NCBI RefSeq assembly: GCF_000007345.1
Contig: NC_003552.1
Span: 5,022,001 to 5,086,000 of the forward strand
Direction: 5' to 3'
DNA from: Methanosarcina acetivorans C2A
Lineage (GTDB): Archaea > Halobacteriota > Methanosarcinia > Methanosarcinales > Methanosarcinaceae
DNA: 64,000 bases
The number at the start of each line of letters is the position of its first letter. The first letter of the stretch is position 1. Shown here piece after piece: positions 54,080 through 63,047 of this stretch. The notes beneath the pieces are model-generated. The model searched no databases, was not told the origin of the DNA, and worked only from the letters and a program-made list of their open reading frames with translations. Made by a program: the position numbers and the translations under genes.

Positions 54080-55462
54080 ATGGTAAAAGAGTATAAGACA
54101 ATCACTCAGATTGCCGGGCCTCTTATCTTTGTCGAGAAAACAGAGCCTGTAGGTTATAATGAAATCGTTAACATTAAAATGACTGATGGGACTGTCCGCA
54201 GAGGTCAGGTGCTGGACTCTTCTTCTGACATTGTGGTTGTTCAGGTTTTCGAAGGTACTGGTGGGCTTGACAAGGACTGTGGTGTGATTTTCACCGGGGA
54301 AACCCTGAAGCTTCCCGCATCCATTGACCTTCTCGGCAGGATCCTCTCCGGTTCGGGGGACCCAAGGGACGGCGGGCCAAGGATTGTGCCCGACCAGCTC
54401 CTGGACATCAATGGGGCCGCAATGAACCCTTACGCCAGGCTGCCTCCAAAAGACTTTATCCAGACAGGTATTTCTACAATTGACGGGACAAACACCCTGG
54501 TTCGTGGGCAGAAGCTGCCTATTTTCTCAGCTTCAGGTCTCCCGCACAATGAAATTGCCCTGCAGATCGCAAGACAGGCTTCTGTGCCCGGGTCCGAATC
54601 TGCTTTCGCTGTGGTCTTCGCTGCAATGGGTATCACCAATGAAGAAGCCCAGTATTTCATGAGCGACTTTGAAAAGACAGGCGCTCTGGAAAGAGCAGTT
54701 GTGTTCCTGAACCTGGCAGACGACCCTGCTGTCGAACGTATAGTCACCCCACGTATGGCTCTTACAGCAGCCGAGTACCTGGCATATGAGCACGGCATGC
54801 ACGTTCTTGTCATTCTGACTGACATCACCAACTATGCAGAAGCTCTCCGTCAGATGGGTGCCGCCCGTAACGAAGTGCCTGGTCGCCGTGGTTACCCAGG
54901 TTACATGTACACTGACCTTGCAACCCTCTACGAGCGTGCAGGCATTGTCAAGGGTGCCAAGGGATCCGTTACTCAGATTCCGATTCTTTCGATGCCCGGT
55001 GACGACATTACCCACCCGATTCCTGACCTGTCCGGCTATATTACCGAAGGCCAGATCGTGGTTGCCAGAGAACTGCACAGGAAGGGTATTTACCCGCCAA
55101 TTAATGTGCTGCCTTCCCTGTCAAGGCTGATGAACTCCGGTATCGGTCCCGGCAAGACAAGGGAAGACCACAAGGCGGTTTCTGACCAGATGTATGCAGG
55201 TTATGCAGAAGGGCGTGACCTGAGAGGTCTCGTGGCAATCGTCGGGAAGGAAGCTCTGTCCGAAAGAGACACCAAGTTCCTCGAGTTTGCTGACCTCTTC
55301 GAGGACAAGTTTGTCCGTCAGGGCAGAAACGAAAACAGGACAATCGAGGATACTCTGGAGATCGGATGGCAGATTCTCACTCACCTTCCTGAGAACCAGT
55401 TGGGTAGGATAGACAACAAATATATCCAGAAATATCACCCGGCGCACAGAAAGGCTAAGTGA
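54080..55462 (+). CDS. ahaB: A-type ATP synthase regulatory subunit B
   Basis: 460 residues; non-catalytic nucleotide-binding subunit alternating with A in the head. It lacks a canonical P-loop but shows family blocks [59 protein letters not shown] and [17 protein letters not shown]. The stop lies just before the ahaD start. Confidence 0.97.
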   Translation: MVKEYKTITQIAGPLIFVEKTEPVGYNEIVNIKMTDGTVRRGQVLDSSSDIVVVQVFEGTGGLDKDCGVIFTGETLKLPASIDLLGRILSGSGDPRDGGPRIVPDQLLDINGAAMNPYARLPPKDFIQTGISTIDGTNTLVRGQKLPIFSASGLPHNEIALQIARQASVPGSESAFAVVFAAMGITNEEAQYFMSDFEKTGALERAVVFLNLADDPAVERIVTPRMALTAAEYLAYEHGMHVLVILTDITNYAEALRQMGAARNEVPGRRGYPGYMYTDLATLYERAGIVKGAKGSVTQIPILSMPGDDITHPIPDLSGYITEGQIVVARELHRKGIYPPINVLPSLSRLMNSGIGPGKTREDHKAVSDQMYAGYAEGRDLRGLVAIVGKEALSERDTKFLEFADLFEDKFVRQGRNENRTIEDTLEIGWQILTHLPENQLGRIDNKYIQKYHPAHRKAK

Positions 55463-55467
55463 TTGCC

Positions 55468-56097
55468 ATGGCTCAGCAGGACGTAAAACCAACTCGTTCG
55501 GAGTTAATTAACCTCAAGAAAAAGATCAAGCTATCTGAAAGTGGGCACAAGCTCCTGAAGATGAAAAGAGATGGTCTGATCCTTGAGTTCTTCAAGATCC
55601 TTAACGAAGCAAGGAACGTCAGAACCGAGCTGGATGCTGCCTACGAAAAAAGCACGGAAAAAATCAATTTAGCCTCTGCTGTGAACGGAATGGTTGCAGT
55701 CAAATCAACTGCCTTTACAGCGAAGGAATATCCTGAGATTCAACTTTCAGGGCATAATATCATGGGTGTAGTAGTGCCAAAGATCAGTTCTACTGGAGTC
55801 CGCAAACCCCTCTACGAGAGGGGTTACGGTATTATCGGGACAAACTCATACATTGACGAGACTGCCGATGCTTACGAGGAACTTGTAGAAAAGATCATTG
55901 CTGCTGCAGAGCTGGAAACAACAATGAAAAGGCTCCTTGATGAAATCGAGAAGACCAAAAGGCGTGTTAACGCTCTTGAATTCAAGGTCATTCCCGAACT
56001 CATTGCGACCATGAAGTACATCCGTTTCATGCTTGAAGAAATGGAAAGGGAAAACACCTTCAGGCTAAAGAGAGTCAAGGCAAGAATGAAAAATTAA
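55468..56097 (+). CDS. ahaD: A-type ATP synthase subunit D (central stalk)
   Basis: 209 residues from ATG 55468, supported by AGTGATT a few bases upstream; a GTG at 55459 overlapping the ahaB stop is an alternative. The two long terminal helices of the rotor coiled coil are clear (RSELINLKKKIKLSESGHKLL ... AELETTMKRLLDEIEKTKRRVNALE). Confidence 0.96.
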   Translation: MAQQDVKPTRSELINLKKKIKLSESGHKLLKMKRDGLILEFFKILNEARNVRTELDAAYEKSTEKINLASAVNGMVAVKSTAFTAKEYPEIQLSGHNIMGVVVPKISSTGVRKPLYERGYGIIGTNSYIDETADAYEELVEKIIAAAELETTMKRLLDEIEKTKRRVNALEFKVIPELIATMKYIRFMLEEMERENTFRLKRVKARMKN

Positions 56098-56110
56098 GCT
56101 TGATTTAAAC

Positions 56111-56284
56111 ATGGCAGCATGTAAGGATCAACCGAATCTGGTTGAAAGAACTATACTTAAGTTATGTGAACCCGAAAACCAGGCCCGCCTGTTGCAGGCA
56201 GCCTGGCGAATCTCCCTTATAACGATGGTTTTCGGGTTCATTATTATCTTAAAAACGATTTTTCCAAACTTTACCGTGACCTGA
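56111..56284 (+). CDS. ahaG: Small membrane protein at end of ATP synthase operon, AhaG-like (57 aa)
   Basis: 57 residues, MAACKDQPNLVERTILKL followed by one membrane helix (RISLITMVFGFIIILKTIF). It begins 13 bp after ahaD. A small hydrophobic gene, ahaG, is known at this place in Methanosarcina aha operons, and its function is unsettled. By analogy with UncI it might aid ring assembly; that is a guess. Confidence 0.65.
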   Translation: MAACKDQPNLVERTILKLCEPENQARLLQAAWRISLITMVFGFIIILKTIFPNFTVT

Positions 56285-56287
56285 AAT

Positions 56288-56320
56288 TCAGGACAATTGT
56301 TTTTTTAAGTTTTGTCCTGA
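56288..56320 (+). terminator. Hairpin and T-rich terminator of the ATP synthase operon
   Basis: TCAGGACAA (56288-56296) and TTGTCCTGA (56312-56320) pair perfectly around a T-rich 15-nt loop, 4 bp after the ahaG stop. Very T-rich sequence follows for 200 bp, the kind archaeal RNA polymerase terminates in. Confidence 0.65.
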
Positions 56321-56359
56321 GTTCGGCACAATATATTGTTTTTACAATTGGCAGTATAT

Positions 56360-56515
56360 TGCTTCTTATTGCTTTTTTCCGATTTTTATTGCTTTTTTCC
56401 GATTTTTATTGCTTTTTATTGATTTTTTCCTATTTTATTGCTCTTTATTGCTTTTTTCCTAATTTTATCACTCTTTTCCGATTTTTATTGATTCTTTCCT
56501 ATTTTTGATTATATT
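56360..56515 (+). repeat. T-rich degenerate repeats (TTATTGCTTTTTTCCGATTT)
   Basis: About seven drifting copies of a roughly 20-bp unit TTATTGCTTTTTTCCGATTT, first two nearly exact, later ones with TTGATT, CCTATT or CACTCTTTT variants. It separates the ATP synthase operon from hypF. Confidence 0.8.
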
Positions 56516-56582
56516 TATTTTCTTTCTGATTTGCCTTTATTAGAAAGCTATTTCAACGACGAATATTAATCATAATTTCCCT

Positions 56583-58907
56583 ATGCAAAACGAAGCAAGA
56601 CTTCTTCATGTGACCGGCACGGTGCAGGGTGTCGGCTTTCGCCCCTTCATTTATCAGCTTGCAAAATCCCACAGGCTTTCAGGGTACGTGAAAAATCTTG
56701 GGAACCACGTTGAGATCCTTATCGAGGGAAAAAGGGTAAACCTTGAAAGTTTCCTTAACGACATGCCTGAAAAAAAACCTCCGCTTGCAAGAATAAAAGA
56801 AGTCAAAATAAATACCGTCTCTTTTTCCGGCTTCCTTGAGTTTATTATCATTCAGAGTGAACAGGGAACATTTGAAAATTCCATAATTCCTCCAGACACG
56901 GCGATCTGTGAGGAATGCAGGATGGAAATCTTTGACCCCTCTTCCAGATACTATCATTATCCTTTTGCCGTCTGTACGAACTGCGGCCCACGTTACACAA
57001 CAGTCCGCACCCTTCCCTATGACCGTGAAAATACTACAATGGCAGATTTTCCTCTCTGCGGGGAATGTGAAGTTGAATATACCGACCCTCTCAACAGGAG
57101 GCACCATGCTCAGCCTTTTTGCTGCCCTGAATGCGGACCCGAACTCTGGCTTTCGGATGCTCAGGGAAAAGTACTCGCAAAGAATTACGAAGCAATTGTA
57201 AAGGCTTCTCACCTTCTTGCGCAGGGTTCGATTCTTTCGGTCAAGGGCTTCGGGGGGTTTCATATTGCCTGTAATGCCCGAAAGGAAGATCCCGTACAGG
57301 AGCTTCGAAAAAGGCTCGGGCGTCCGGAGCAGCCTTTTGCGGTCATGGCAAAAGACACGGTAGTCGTAGAGTCTTTTGCAGAACCGGGGCACGAAGACCT
57401 AAAATGCCTCAGCTCTGCCCACCGCCCCATAACCGTACTTCCCAAATCAAAAACCTTCGAACTGGCAGAATCGGTTTCTCCGAACCTGCACAACATAGGG
57501 GTAATGCTTCCATATACAGGCACCCAGGAACTGCTTTTCGACCTAATGCCGGATTCGGTATATGTTATGACCTCGGCAAACCTGCCGGGAAGGCCCATGG
57601 TTGTTGAAAATGAAGAGGCGCTTGAAAAACTCAAGGGAATTTCAGACTTTCATCTGCTGCATAACAGAGTTATTGCAAACAGGAATGATGACACGGTTAT
57701 CCGGGTTGTTAACGGAAAAAGTGCGTTTATCCGGCGCTCCAGAGGGTTTGTGCCTGAACCTGTAGAATTGCCCTTCGAAGTTGAAGCAGTGGCAGGGGTA
57801 GGGGCTGAAATGAACTCGACAGTAACCCTGGCGAAAGGAAAACTGGCTTACATCTCCCAGTATATCGGAAATACAAGCCATGTTGAAACCTTCAGGTACC
57901 ACGCTGAAGTTTTCCAGCACCTTGTCCAGCTTACGGGAATAGAACCCCTCAACTGGGGCTGCGACCTGCACCCTGCTTTTAATACAACCCGTTTTGCAAT
58001 AAGCCGGGGCAGAGAAAAAACCCTTCAGGTACAGCACCACTACGCCCATATCCTTGCCTTGATGGCGGACAATTCCCTGCCTGAAGACTCCAAGATTCTG
58101 GGAATTGCCCTTGATGGAGTCGGGTACGGGAAGGACGGCACAGCCTGGGGAGGGGAATTCCTGGGGGCTTCATATTTCGGATACAAACGCCTGGGACACC
58201 TGCTGCCCCAGCCCATGCCGGGAGGAGACCTTGCAGTAAAAATTCCTGGCCGAATGGTTCTTGGGATGCTTTCCGGGAAGCTTGGAGAAGCAGAACTTGA
58301 AAAACTGCCTCTTTACTTCCCCAGGGGAAGGCAGGAGTTTTCTGCAGTTGCGCAGCAGCTCCAGCGAAAAATAAATGTTACCATGAGCAGCAGCGCAGGA
58401 AGAGTGCTGGATGCGGCGGCAGCTCTTCTGGGAATTTGCCAGGTAAAGACCTATGAAGGAGAGCCTGCAATGAAGCTCGAGTCTGCAGCAAAGAGAAGCC
58501 TTCAAAAGCCTGACCTTTCTCTGGTTTTCAAAAAGGAGGGAGAAGCCGGAGCCCCGGTACTTGATACTACCGAGCTCCTGCTGGGAGTTTACGAACATTC
58601 CTGCGGGAAATATTCCCCTGAGGATCTTGCGTTTGCCGTGGAAGAAAACCTTGCAAAAGGAATAGCGGAAATTGCTATCTCCCTTGCCACGAAAAAGGGT
58701 TTTGAGAAGGTCGGATTGAGTGGTGGAGTTGCCTACAACGACCATATCACCTCCTGTATTGCAGGGACGTTAAAGGAAGCAGGCTTTGAGTTTCTCACGC
58801 ACCGCCGTGTCCCGTGCGGAGACGGCTGTATTTCCTTCGGACAGGCTATAGCAGCCGGGCTCGGAACTGATTCAGAAGGAACACTCTATGATGTAGGAAG
58901 CCGTTAA
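56583..58907 (+). CDS. hypF: Carbamoyltransferase HypF, [NiFe]-hydrogenase maturation
   Basis: 774 residues, full length. Domains in order: acylphosphatase (VTGTVQGVGFRPFIYQLAK), two zinc fingers (CEECRMEIFDP ... CTNCGPRYTT; CGECEVEYTDP ... CCPECGPELW), YrdC-like adenylation domain (GSILSVKGFGGFHIACNAR), and Kae1-like domain (VQHHYAHILALMADN; LSGGVAYNDHITSC). It makes carbamoyl-AMP and transfers carbamoyl to HypE for the cyanide ligands of the NiFe centre. No other hyp gene is adjacent. Confidence 0.97.
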   Translation: MQNEARLLHVTGTVQGVGFRPFIYQLAKSHRLSGYVKNLGNHVEILIEGKRVNLESFLNDMPEKKPPLARIKEVKINTVSFSGFLEFIIIQSEQGTFENSIIPPDTAICEECRMEIFDPSSRYYHYPFAVCTNCGPRYTTVRTLPYDRENTTMADFPLCGECEVEYTDPLNRRHHAQPFCCPECGPELWLSDAQGKVLAKNYEAIVKASHLLAQGSILSVKGFGGFHIACNARKEDPVQELRKRLGRPEQPFAVMAKDTVVVESFAEPGHEDLKCLSSAHRPITVLPKSKTFELAESVSPNLHNIGVMLPYTGTQELLFDLMPDSVYVMTSANLPGRPMVVENEEALEKLKGISDFHLLHNRVIANRNDDTVIRVVNGKSAFIRRSRGFVPEPVELPFEVEAVAGVGAEMNSTVTLAKGKLAYISQYIGNTSHVETFRYHAEVFQHLVQLTGIEPLNWGCDLHPAFNTTRFAISRGREKTLQVQHHYAHILALMADNSLPEDSKILGIALDGVGYGKDGTAWGGEFLGASYFGYKRLGHLLPQPMPGGDLAVKIPGRMVLGMLSGKLGEAELEKLPLYFPRGRQEFSAVAQQLQRKINVTMSSSAGRVLDAAAALLGICQVKTYEGEPAMKLESAAKRSLQKPDLSLVFKKEGEAGAPVLDTTELLLGVYEHSCGKYSPEDLAFAVEENLAKGIAEIAISLATKKGFEKVGLSGGVAYNDHITSCIAGTLKEAGFEFLTHRRVPCGDGCISFGQAIAAGLGTDSEGTLYDVGSR

Positions 58908-59049
58908 TTCAATAGATAAAAGATTTACTGCCACCACTTCTGATGGTTCTGCCTCCCGCTTGCTCATCCGACATACTGAAATTTGATCCGAAAAACTGAA
59001 ATACAAAATTAAATAAATGATTTATGCTTACATAGGAGTGGGAGCGTAA

Positions 59050-59514
59050 ATGGGGTTAGGTAGTATACGTATCAGAGTAGTAACCAACAGGGATGAAATC
59101 CTTAGTTTGGAACACGAAGAAAAGGCAGTACATCTTGCTTTCAGGCCTTCGGACAGAGACCTCTTCAGCCTGGTCAAGACCTGCCCTGGAATTGAAATAC
59201 TCCAGCTCCCGGCCTCATCCTATGAAGGACTTTCAAAATTTATTAAGATGTTTTTGACCTCTTCAGGAATTCACCTGGTAAAGGGTGATGTCAGCGGGCA
59301 CTGGCATGACCTGAATAATTATTTTGTAATACCTTCCTATGTACTCGAAAAAATAAAGGAGCTGGAGGTTCAGGGCAGAACCGAAAAAGAAATAATTGAG
59401 GAGATAACGAATCTCAGAAAAATCAGCCCTGATATGGTCCTTCACCTGCTTCACAGTTCTTTTCTTACCTCATGCCCCGAAAGGCCCGGAATGAACAATA
59501 TAAACCGGTTTTAA
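59050..59514 (+). CDS. DUF1699-like protein
   Basis: 154 residues starting MGLGSIRIRVVTNRDEIL, with HLAFRPSDRDLFSLVKTCPG and ELEVQGRTEKEIIEEITNLR. It resembles the DUF1699 family, small proteins largely limited to Methanosarcinales whose role is unknown; the C-terminal helical part could be a DNA-binding helix-turn-helix. ATG 59050; a GGAGTGGGAGC stretch lies just upstream. Monocistronic. Confidence 0.65.
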   Translation: MGLGSIRIRVVTNRDEILSLEHEEKAVHLAFRPSDRDLFSLVKTCPGIEILQLPASSYEGLSKFIKMFLTSSGIHLVKGDVSGHWHDLNNYFVIPSYVLEKIKELEVQGRTEKEIIEEITNLRKISPDMVLHLLHSSFLTSCPERPGMNNINRF

Positions 59515-59538
59515 CAAATGGGTTTAAGTAACCAGGGA

Positions 59539-61230
59539 CTACAGGCGTTTCCACCATTTCTTTGAGGCTTTCTGTTCTTCTATCTGTCTTAACCCTTCAG
59601 CTTCAAGTTTCTGCTGCTTCCTGTACTTCCGGTTTTCTTCATTAAGCCTGGAAACTTCTTCTTCCTTGCTTACAAGTGTGCATCTGATCTGTTTTATTAG
59701 CTCGTCTTTTTCCCGGAGCTGCTCCACCAGTTTTTCTTCTCCTGCATATCCAGAGAGTTGTTTTTCAAGCTTTCTGGCTTTTTCTTCACTTGAGGCAAGC
59801 CTGACCTCTACTGTGTTTATCTTTCTCTCTTTTGCAGTGAGCTTCTCTTCCAATCTCTTTACTTCCCCACTCTTTGCAATAACCTCTTCGGCAAGGGTCT
59901 TAAGGTCCCGATCCTTTACCAGGATGCTTTCTTCAAGTTTTCTCATAGCTCTTTCTTTTGCTTGGAACTTTTCATTAAGTGCCCTTATTTCCTCAATTTT
60001 TGTTTTGAGAGCCTTATTGAGGCTATTCCCCTCATTTTCATATCCAATCAGCCCAGACTTAAGTTTTCCGATTTCCTCATCCTTACCTGCGAGTTTTTCG
60101 AGGGATCCCTGAAGCTTTGAGTCCTTTTCCTGAACCTCGGCCTCAAAAACGCTTATAACCTCTTCTTTCTCTTTCAAGCAGGTTTTAAGCCCTTCAATAA
60201 TGCTGCTATTTTGGGCAATCAGGTCTTCAAGCTTTTTTATAGCTTCATCTTTCAGAACAAGCTGGTTTTCCAGATCCTTTACAGTTACGTCTCTCTGAAC
60301 AAGCTGATTCTTCAGATCCTTAACAGCTCTATTTCTCTGAACAAGCTGGTTTTCCAGATCCTTTACAGCTCCATCCTTTGTAGTGAGGGTACCCTCGAAC
60401 GTTCTTATTTTTTCACTCTTTTCAACGATCTCCCTCTCAAATTCCCCAAGTTTACCTTCCTTTTCGGAGATCAGCTTTTCAAGCTCATTGAGTTTGACTT
60501 CTTTTCCGGCGAGCTTTTCTTCAAGGTCTTTAATATTTTCTTCCGAGTCTGAGAAGGACTTTTGAAGGGAAACTATTTTTCCGGTCCCTGCCTCAAGTTC
60601 TTCCCGAAGGCCGCTGATTTCCCTGTCATTACCTGCAACCCGGTCCTCAAACTCTTTAATTCTCTGCAGGCTTTCTGCAAGTTTTATTTCCAGCCTTTTT
60701 AATTCCGCATCCCTGTTTGCAAGCTGGGAATTTAAAAAATCTATTTCGACTTTTTCTTCGCTTTCTTCCACTTCCAGAGTGACAGGAATTTCTTTTTCAG
60801 ACTCTGAAGCTCGTTCTTTTTGTTCAGAGAGCAGGCAAAGCTGTCCTCTTGTGTTTTTACAAATTTCAGCCCAGGCAAGAATCGACGCTATCGGCGTTAT
60901 CCTTTTAAATACGCTGTCTCCGGGCTTGCAGCCGTAGACTTTACTGGCAATATAACCCTCCAGAGTATTCAGATCAAGGTTAGGGTCCCCCAGCCTGGAG
61001 TTTGTTGCATTTCCCTTCTTCGCCTTCCCTCCGTTTTCCTGCAAAAAATTAACGGCTTCTGAAAATATATTCCAGAGGAGAAACGGCTGATTTTTCAGAT
61101 TATCAACGTAGATTCCGTCTTCTTCAGCTCGGGCTTCGAAAAACTGCTTCCCGCTCATGAGGGGAATCTTTGCTGGATTTCCTTTTTTATCAAACTGATT
61201 TTTTATTCTTGCAACAACAGGATCTTCCAT
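59539..61230 (-). CDS. Long coiled-coil protein with 14-residue repeats
   Basis: 563 residues. The N-terminal 140 residues form a globular unit (KIPLMSGKQFFEARAEEDGI; LNTLEGYIASKVYGCKPGDS) of unrecognised family. Residues about 165-550 are continuous coiled coil. Inside it four 14-residue units repeat (AVKDLENQLVQRNR, AVKDLKNQLVQRDV, TVKDLENQLVLKDE, AIKKLEDLIAQNSS). The tail (KKWWKRL) is aromatic and basic. A scaffold or chromosome-related structural role is possible but not shown. It converges on the DUF1699-like gene with 24 bp between stops. Confidence 0.7.
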   Translation of the reverse strand: MEDPVVARIKNQFDKKGNPAKIPLMSGKQFFEARAEEDGIYVDNLKNQPFLLWNIFSEAVNFLQENGGKAKKGNATNSRLGDPNLDLNTLEGYIASKVYGCKPGDSVFKRITPIASILAWAEICKNTRGQLCLLSEQKERASESEKEIPVTLEVEESEEKVEIDFLNSQLANRDAELKRLEIKLAESLQRIKEFEDRVAGNDREISGLREELEAGTGKIVSLQKSFSDSEENIKDLEEKLAGKEVKLNELEKLISEKEGKLGEFEREIVEKSEKIRTFEGTLTTKDGAVKDLENQLVQRNRAVKDLKNQLVQRDVTVKDLENQLVLKDEAIKKLEDLIAQNSSIIEGLKTCLKEKEEVISVFEAEVQEKDSKLQGSLEKLAGKDEEIGKLKSGLIGYENEGNSLNKALKTKIEEIRALNEKFQAKERAMRKLEESILVKDRDLKTLAEEVIAKSGEVKRLEEKLTAKERKINTVEVRLASSEEKARKLEKQLSGYAGEEKLVEQLREKDELIKQIRCTLVSKEEEVSRLNEENRKYRKQQKLEAEGLRQIEEQKASKKWWKRL

Positions 61231-61701
61231 GCATGGGCCTCAAACAGTCTTAGTTTCTGGAATATAATAAGGATAACATTTAATAAAAGTTATGTTATGT
61301 TCCAAAAATCTATGGAGCAAATTGGGACAGAAAGCAGACGTAAAAAAATATTAGTTTGGAAAAACACCTGCACTCCCGGAAGCTCAGGAGCATAAAGGTT
61401 CCCGAGTTGGAGAGCTCTACTTAATTGCCGGATTTATTCCGGAATCGAGCAGAGAACCTATCAATGTTCTCTTTTCGCACCGCACGAAGACAGGACCGGC
61501 CTGGTAGCCAGACAAAAATTAACCTGCAAAACAGCCTGCAACTAAGAGATATGCTGAAGATACACAAACCTGCATATCTGCCCTTAAAAAAAGAAGTTGT
61601 TACCGGGTTTTTGAGTATAGAGAAAAAGCACAAAACAACAGGAAGAGCCTTAATTCTTCGTTATCTACTGGATAATTATATATATGTTGTAACTATAAAG
61701 G
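61231..61701. other. Spacer with no supported gene
   Basis: 470 bp. Open frames on both strands (61425-61712 plus, 61421-61633 minus) overlap each other, lack ribosome sites and show no domain, so neither is called. A TATA-like ATTATATATATG at about 61675 could serve the small gene at 61702. Confidence 0.45.
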
Positions 61702-61881
61702 ATGTCATTTGAGAGATATAAGCCTAAAAAGTCTGAAATTCAGATTCGTAGCCAGATCCGGAATTCAATTTCAGTCAGGAAAATCAACGACATGCCGGAA
61801 ATCAACGTCGTTGATATTATAAACGAGGCTACAAAATCATCAAAACCTGAAAGTTTCAAAGAGAGATGTTTCAGGAATTAA
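61702..61881 (+). CDS. Hypothetical small protein (59 aa)
   Basis: 59 codons from ATG 61702: MSFERYKPKKSEIQIRSQIR, then NSISVRKINDMPEINVVDII and NEATKSSKPESFKERCFRN. Basic N-terminal half, acidic middle; no family recognised. A TATA-like element about 27 bp upstream would give a leaderless or very short-leader message. Support is moderate. Confidence 0.45.
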   Translation: MSFERYKPKKSEIQIRSQIRNSISVRKINDMPEINVVDIINEATKSSKPESFKERCFRN

Positions 61882-62183
61882 CATGTTTATTTTTCAGAGC
61901 TCTCTGTTTTTTAAAAGATTGTTTATTATAGCAATTGAATATAATTTTTAATATACACTACGATTTTTAATAAGGAACGTCTTTCCATTAAAGTGATGAG
62001 TTTTTCCGATGACGGTTAGTATATCTATTTTTGAAACCTATGTTTAATTGCTTTCTGTTAGAAGAAGGAAAAGATCCGGACCTTTACCCTGTACCTCTTC
62101 AGATGCAATATGGTGTATCGATACGTGGAGTATTGATGAGCAGTTGTGGATTATTATGAGCAAATCGAACCAGAGGTATCAAA
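61882..62183. other. Upstream region of the corrinoid/methyltransferase genes
   Basis: 300 bp, AT-rich, with no gene. It should contain the promoter of the methyl-transfer operon; TATA-like runs are at 61930-61955, which would imply a leader of about 200 nt. AGAGGTATC at 62172 is the ribosome site of the next gene. Confidence 0.4.
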
Positions 62184-62978
62184 ATGGATGACCTACCGGA
62201 AGAAGTCCAGGAATTAATCGAAGAACTGGATGAAGCAGCAGAAGATGAAGATGAGGATGCAATTAAAGATCTGACCCAAAAGCTTCTGGCCACCGGGGTT
62301 GATGTGGAAGCAATTACCCTCAAAAAACTCGCACTCCTGGTAATGGACGGAGAGGAGGAAATGACCCAGGGCTGGACACAGGTGGCAATCCAGATCGGAA
62401 CGGACCCCTTCAAAACCCTTATAGAAGGGCTCGCAGCAGGCATGAGCCTTATCGGAAAAAAATACGAAGAAGGAGAAGCTTTTGTTCCCCAGCTCCTGAT
62501 AGCTTCGGCTGCAATGTACGGCGGGATGGACCTTCTCGCCCCCTACATGAAACAGGATGAAAACAGCGGTTCAAAAGCTGCAACAGTTGTCATTGGCACG
62601 GTTGAAGGCGACGTCCATGACATTGGGAAGAGCCTTGTAAAAACCCTGCTCAGCGCAAATGGCTTCAATTGCGTGGACCTTGGAAATGACGTCCCAGCCT
62701 CCAGATTCATCGAAGCTGCAAGAGAGAATAAAGCAACCGCGGTTTCCATGAGCACCCTCATGACTACAACCATGGCCGAGATGCCGAAGGTCGTCAAAAT
62801 GCTTGAAAATGAAGGCATCAGGGATAAATTACTGGTAATGGTTGGTGGAGCTCCTATCACAGCCGAGTATGCATCCCAGATAGGGGCAGATGTTTCTCCC
62901 CACGATGCAGCCAGTGCAGCAAGCTGGCTGAAAGGAGCAGTTTTTGACTTCCCGTCTGAAAGCGTGAGATGGAGTTGA
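62184..62978 (+). CDS. Methyltransferase cognate corrinoid protein (MtaC/MtbC-like)
   Basis: 264 residues. After an unusually acidic N-terminal segment (EELIEELDEAAEDEDEDAIK) comes the helical cap (about 70-125) and the Rossmann B12 domain with the base-off/His-on motif GDVHDIG (142-148, ligand His145), SMSTLMTTT and VMVGGAPIT. It carries a cobamide methylated by a substrate-specific methyltransferase and passes the methyl group to a CoM methyltransferase, encoded 69 bp downstream. The partner MtaB/MtbB-type enzyme is not in view, so the substrate (methanol, methylamine, methylsulfide, methoxyarene) is undetermined. Confidence 0.88.
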   Translation: MDDLPEEVQELIEELDEAAEDEDEDAIKDLTQKLLATGVDVEAITLKKLALLVMDGEEEMTQGWTQVAIQIGTDPFKTLIEGLAAGMSLIGKKYEEGEAFVPQLLIASAAMYGGMDLLAPYMKQDENSGSKAATVVIGTVEGDVHDIGKSLVKTLLSANGFNCVDLGNDVPASRFIEAARENKATAVSMSTLMTTTMAEMPKVVKMLENEGIRDKLLVMVGGAPITAEYASQIGADVSPHDAASAASWLKGAVFDFPSESVRWS

Positions 62979-63047
62979 ACTTTACAGGTGTTTTTGCGAA
63001 CTGACCTGACTAAAAAGCATAAACGGAGTAAAAAAGGAGAAAAAAAC

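Noticed and set aside
61425-61712. 95-codon plus-strand frame and the opposite frame 61421-61633
   Set aside because: They overlap each other, neither has a family or ribosome site, and neither has the codon pattern of nearby genes.
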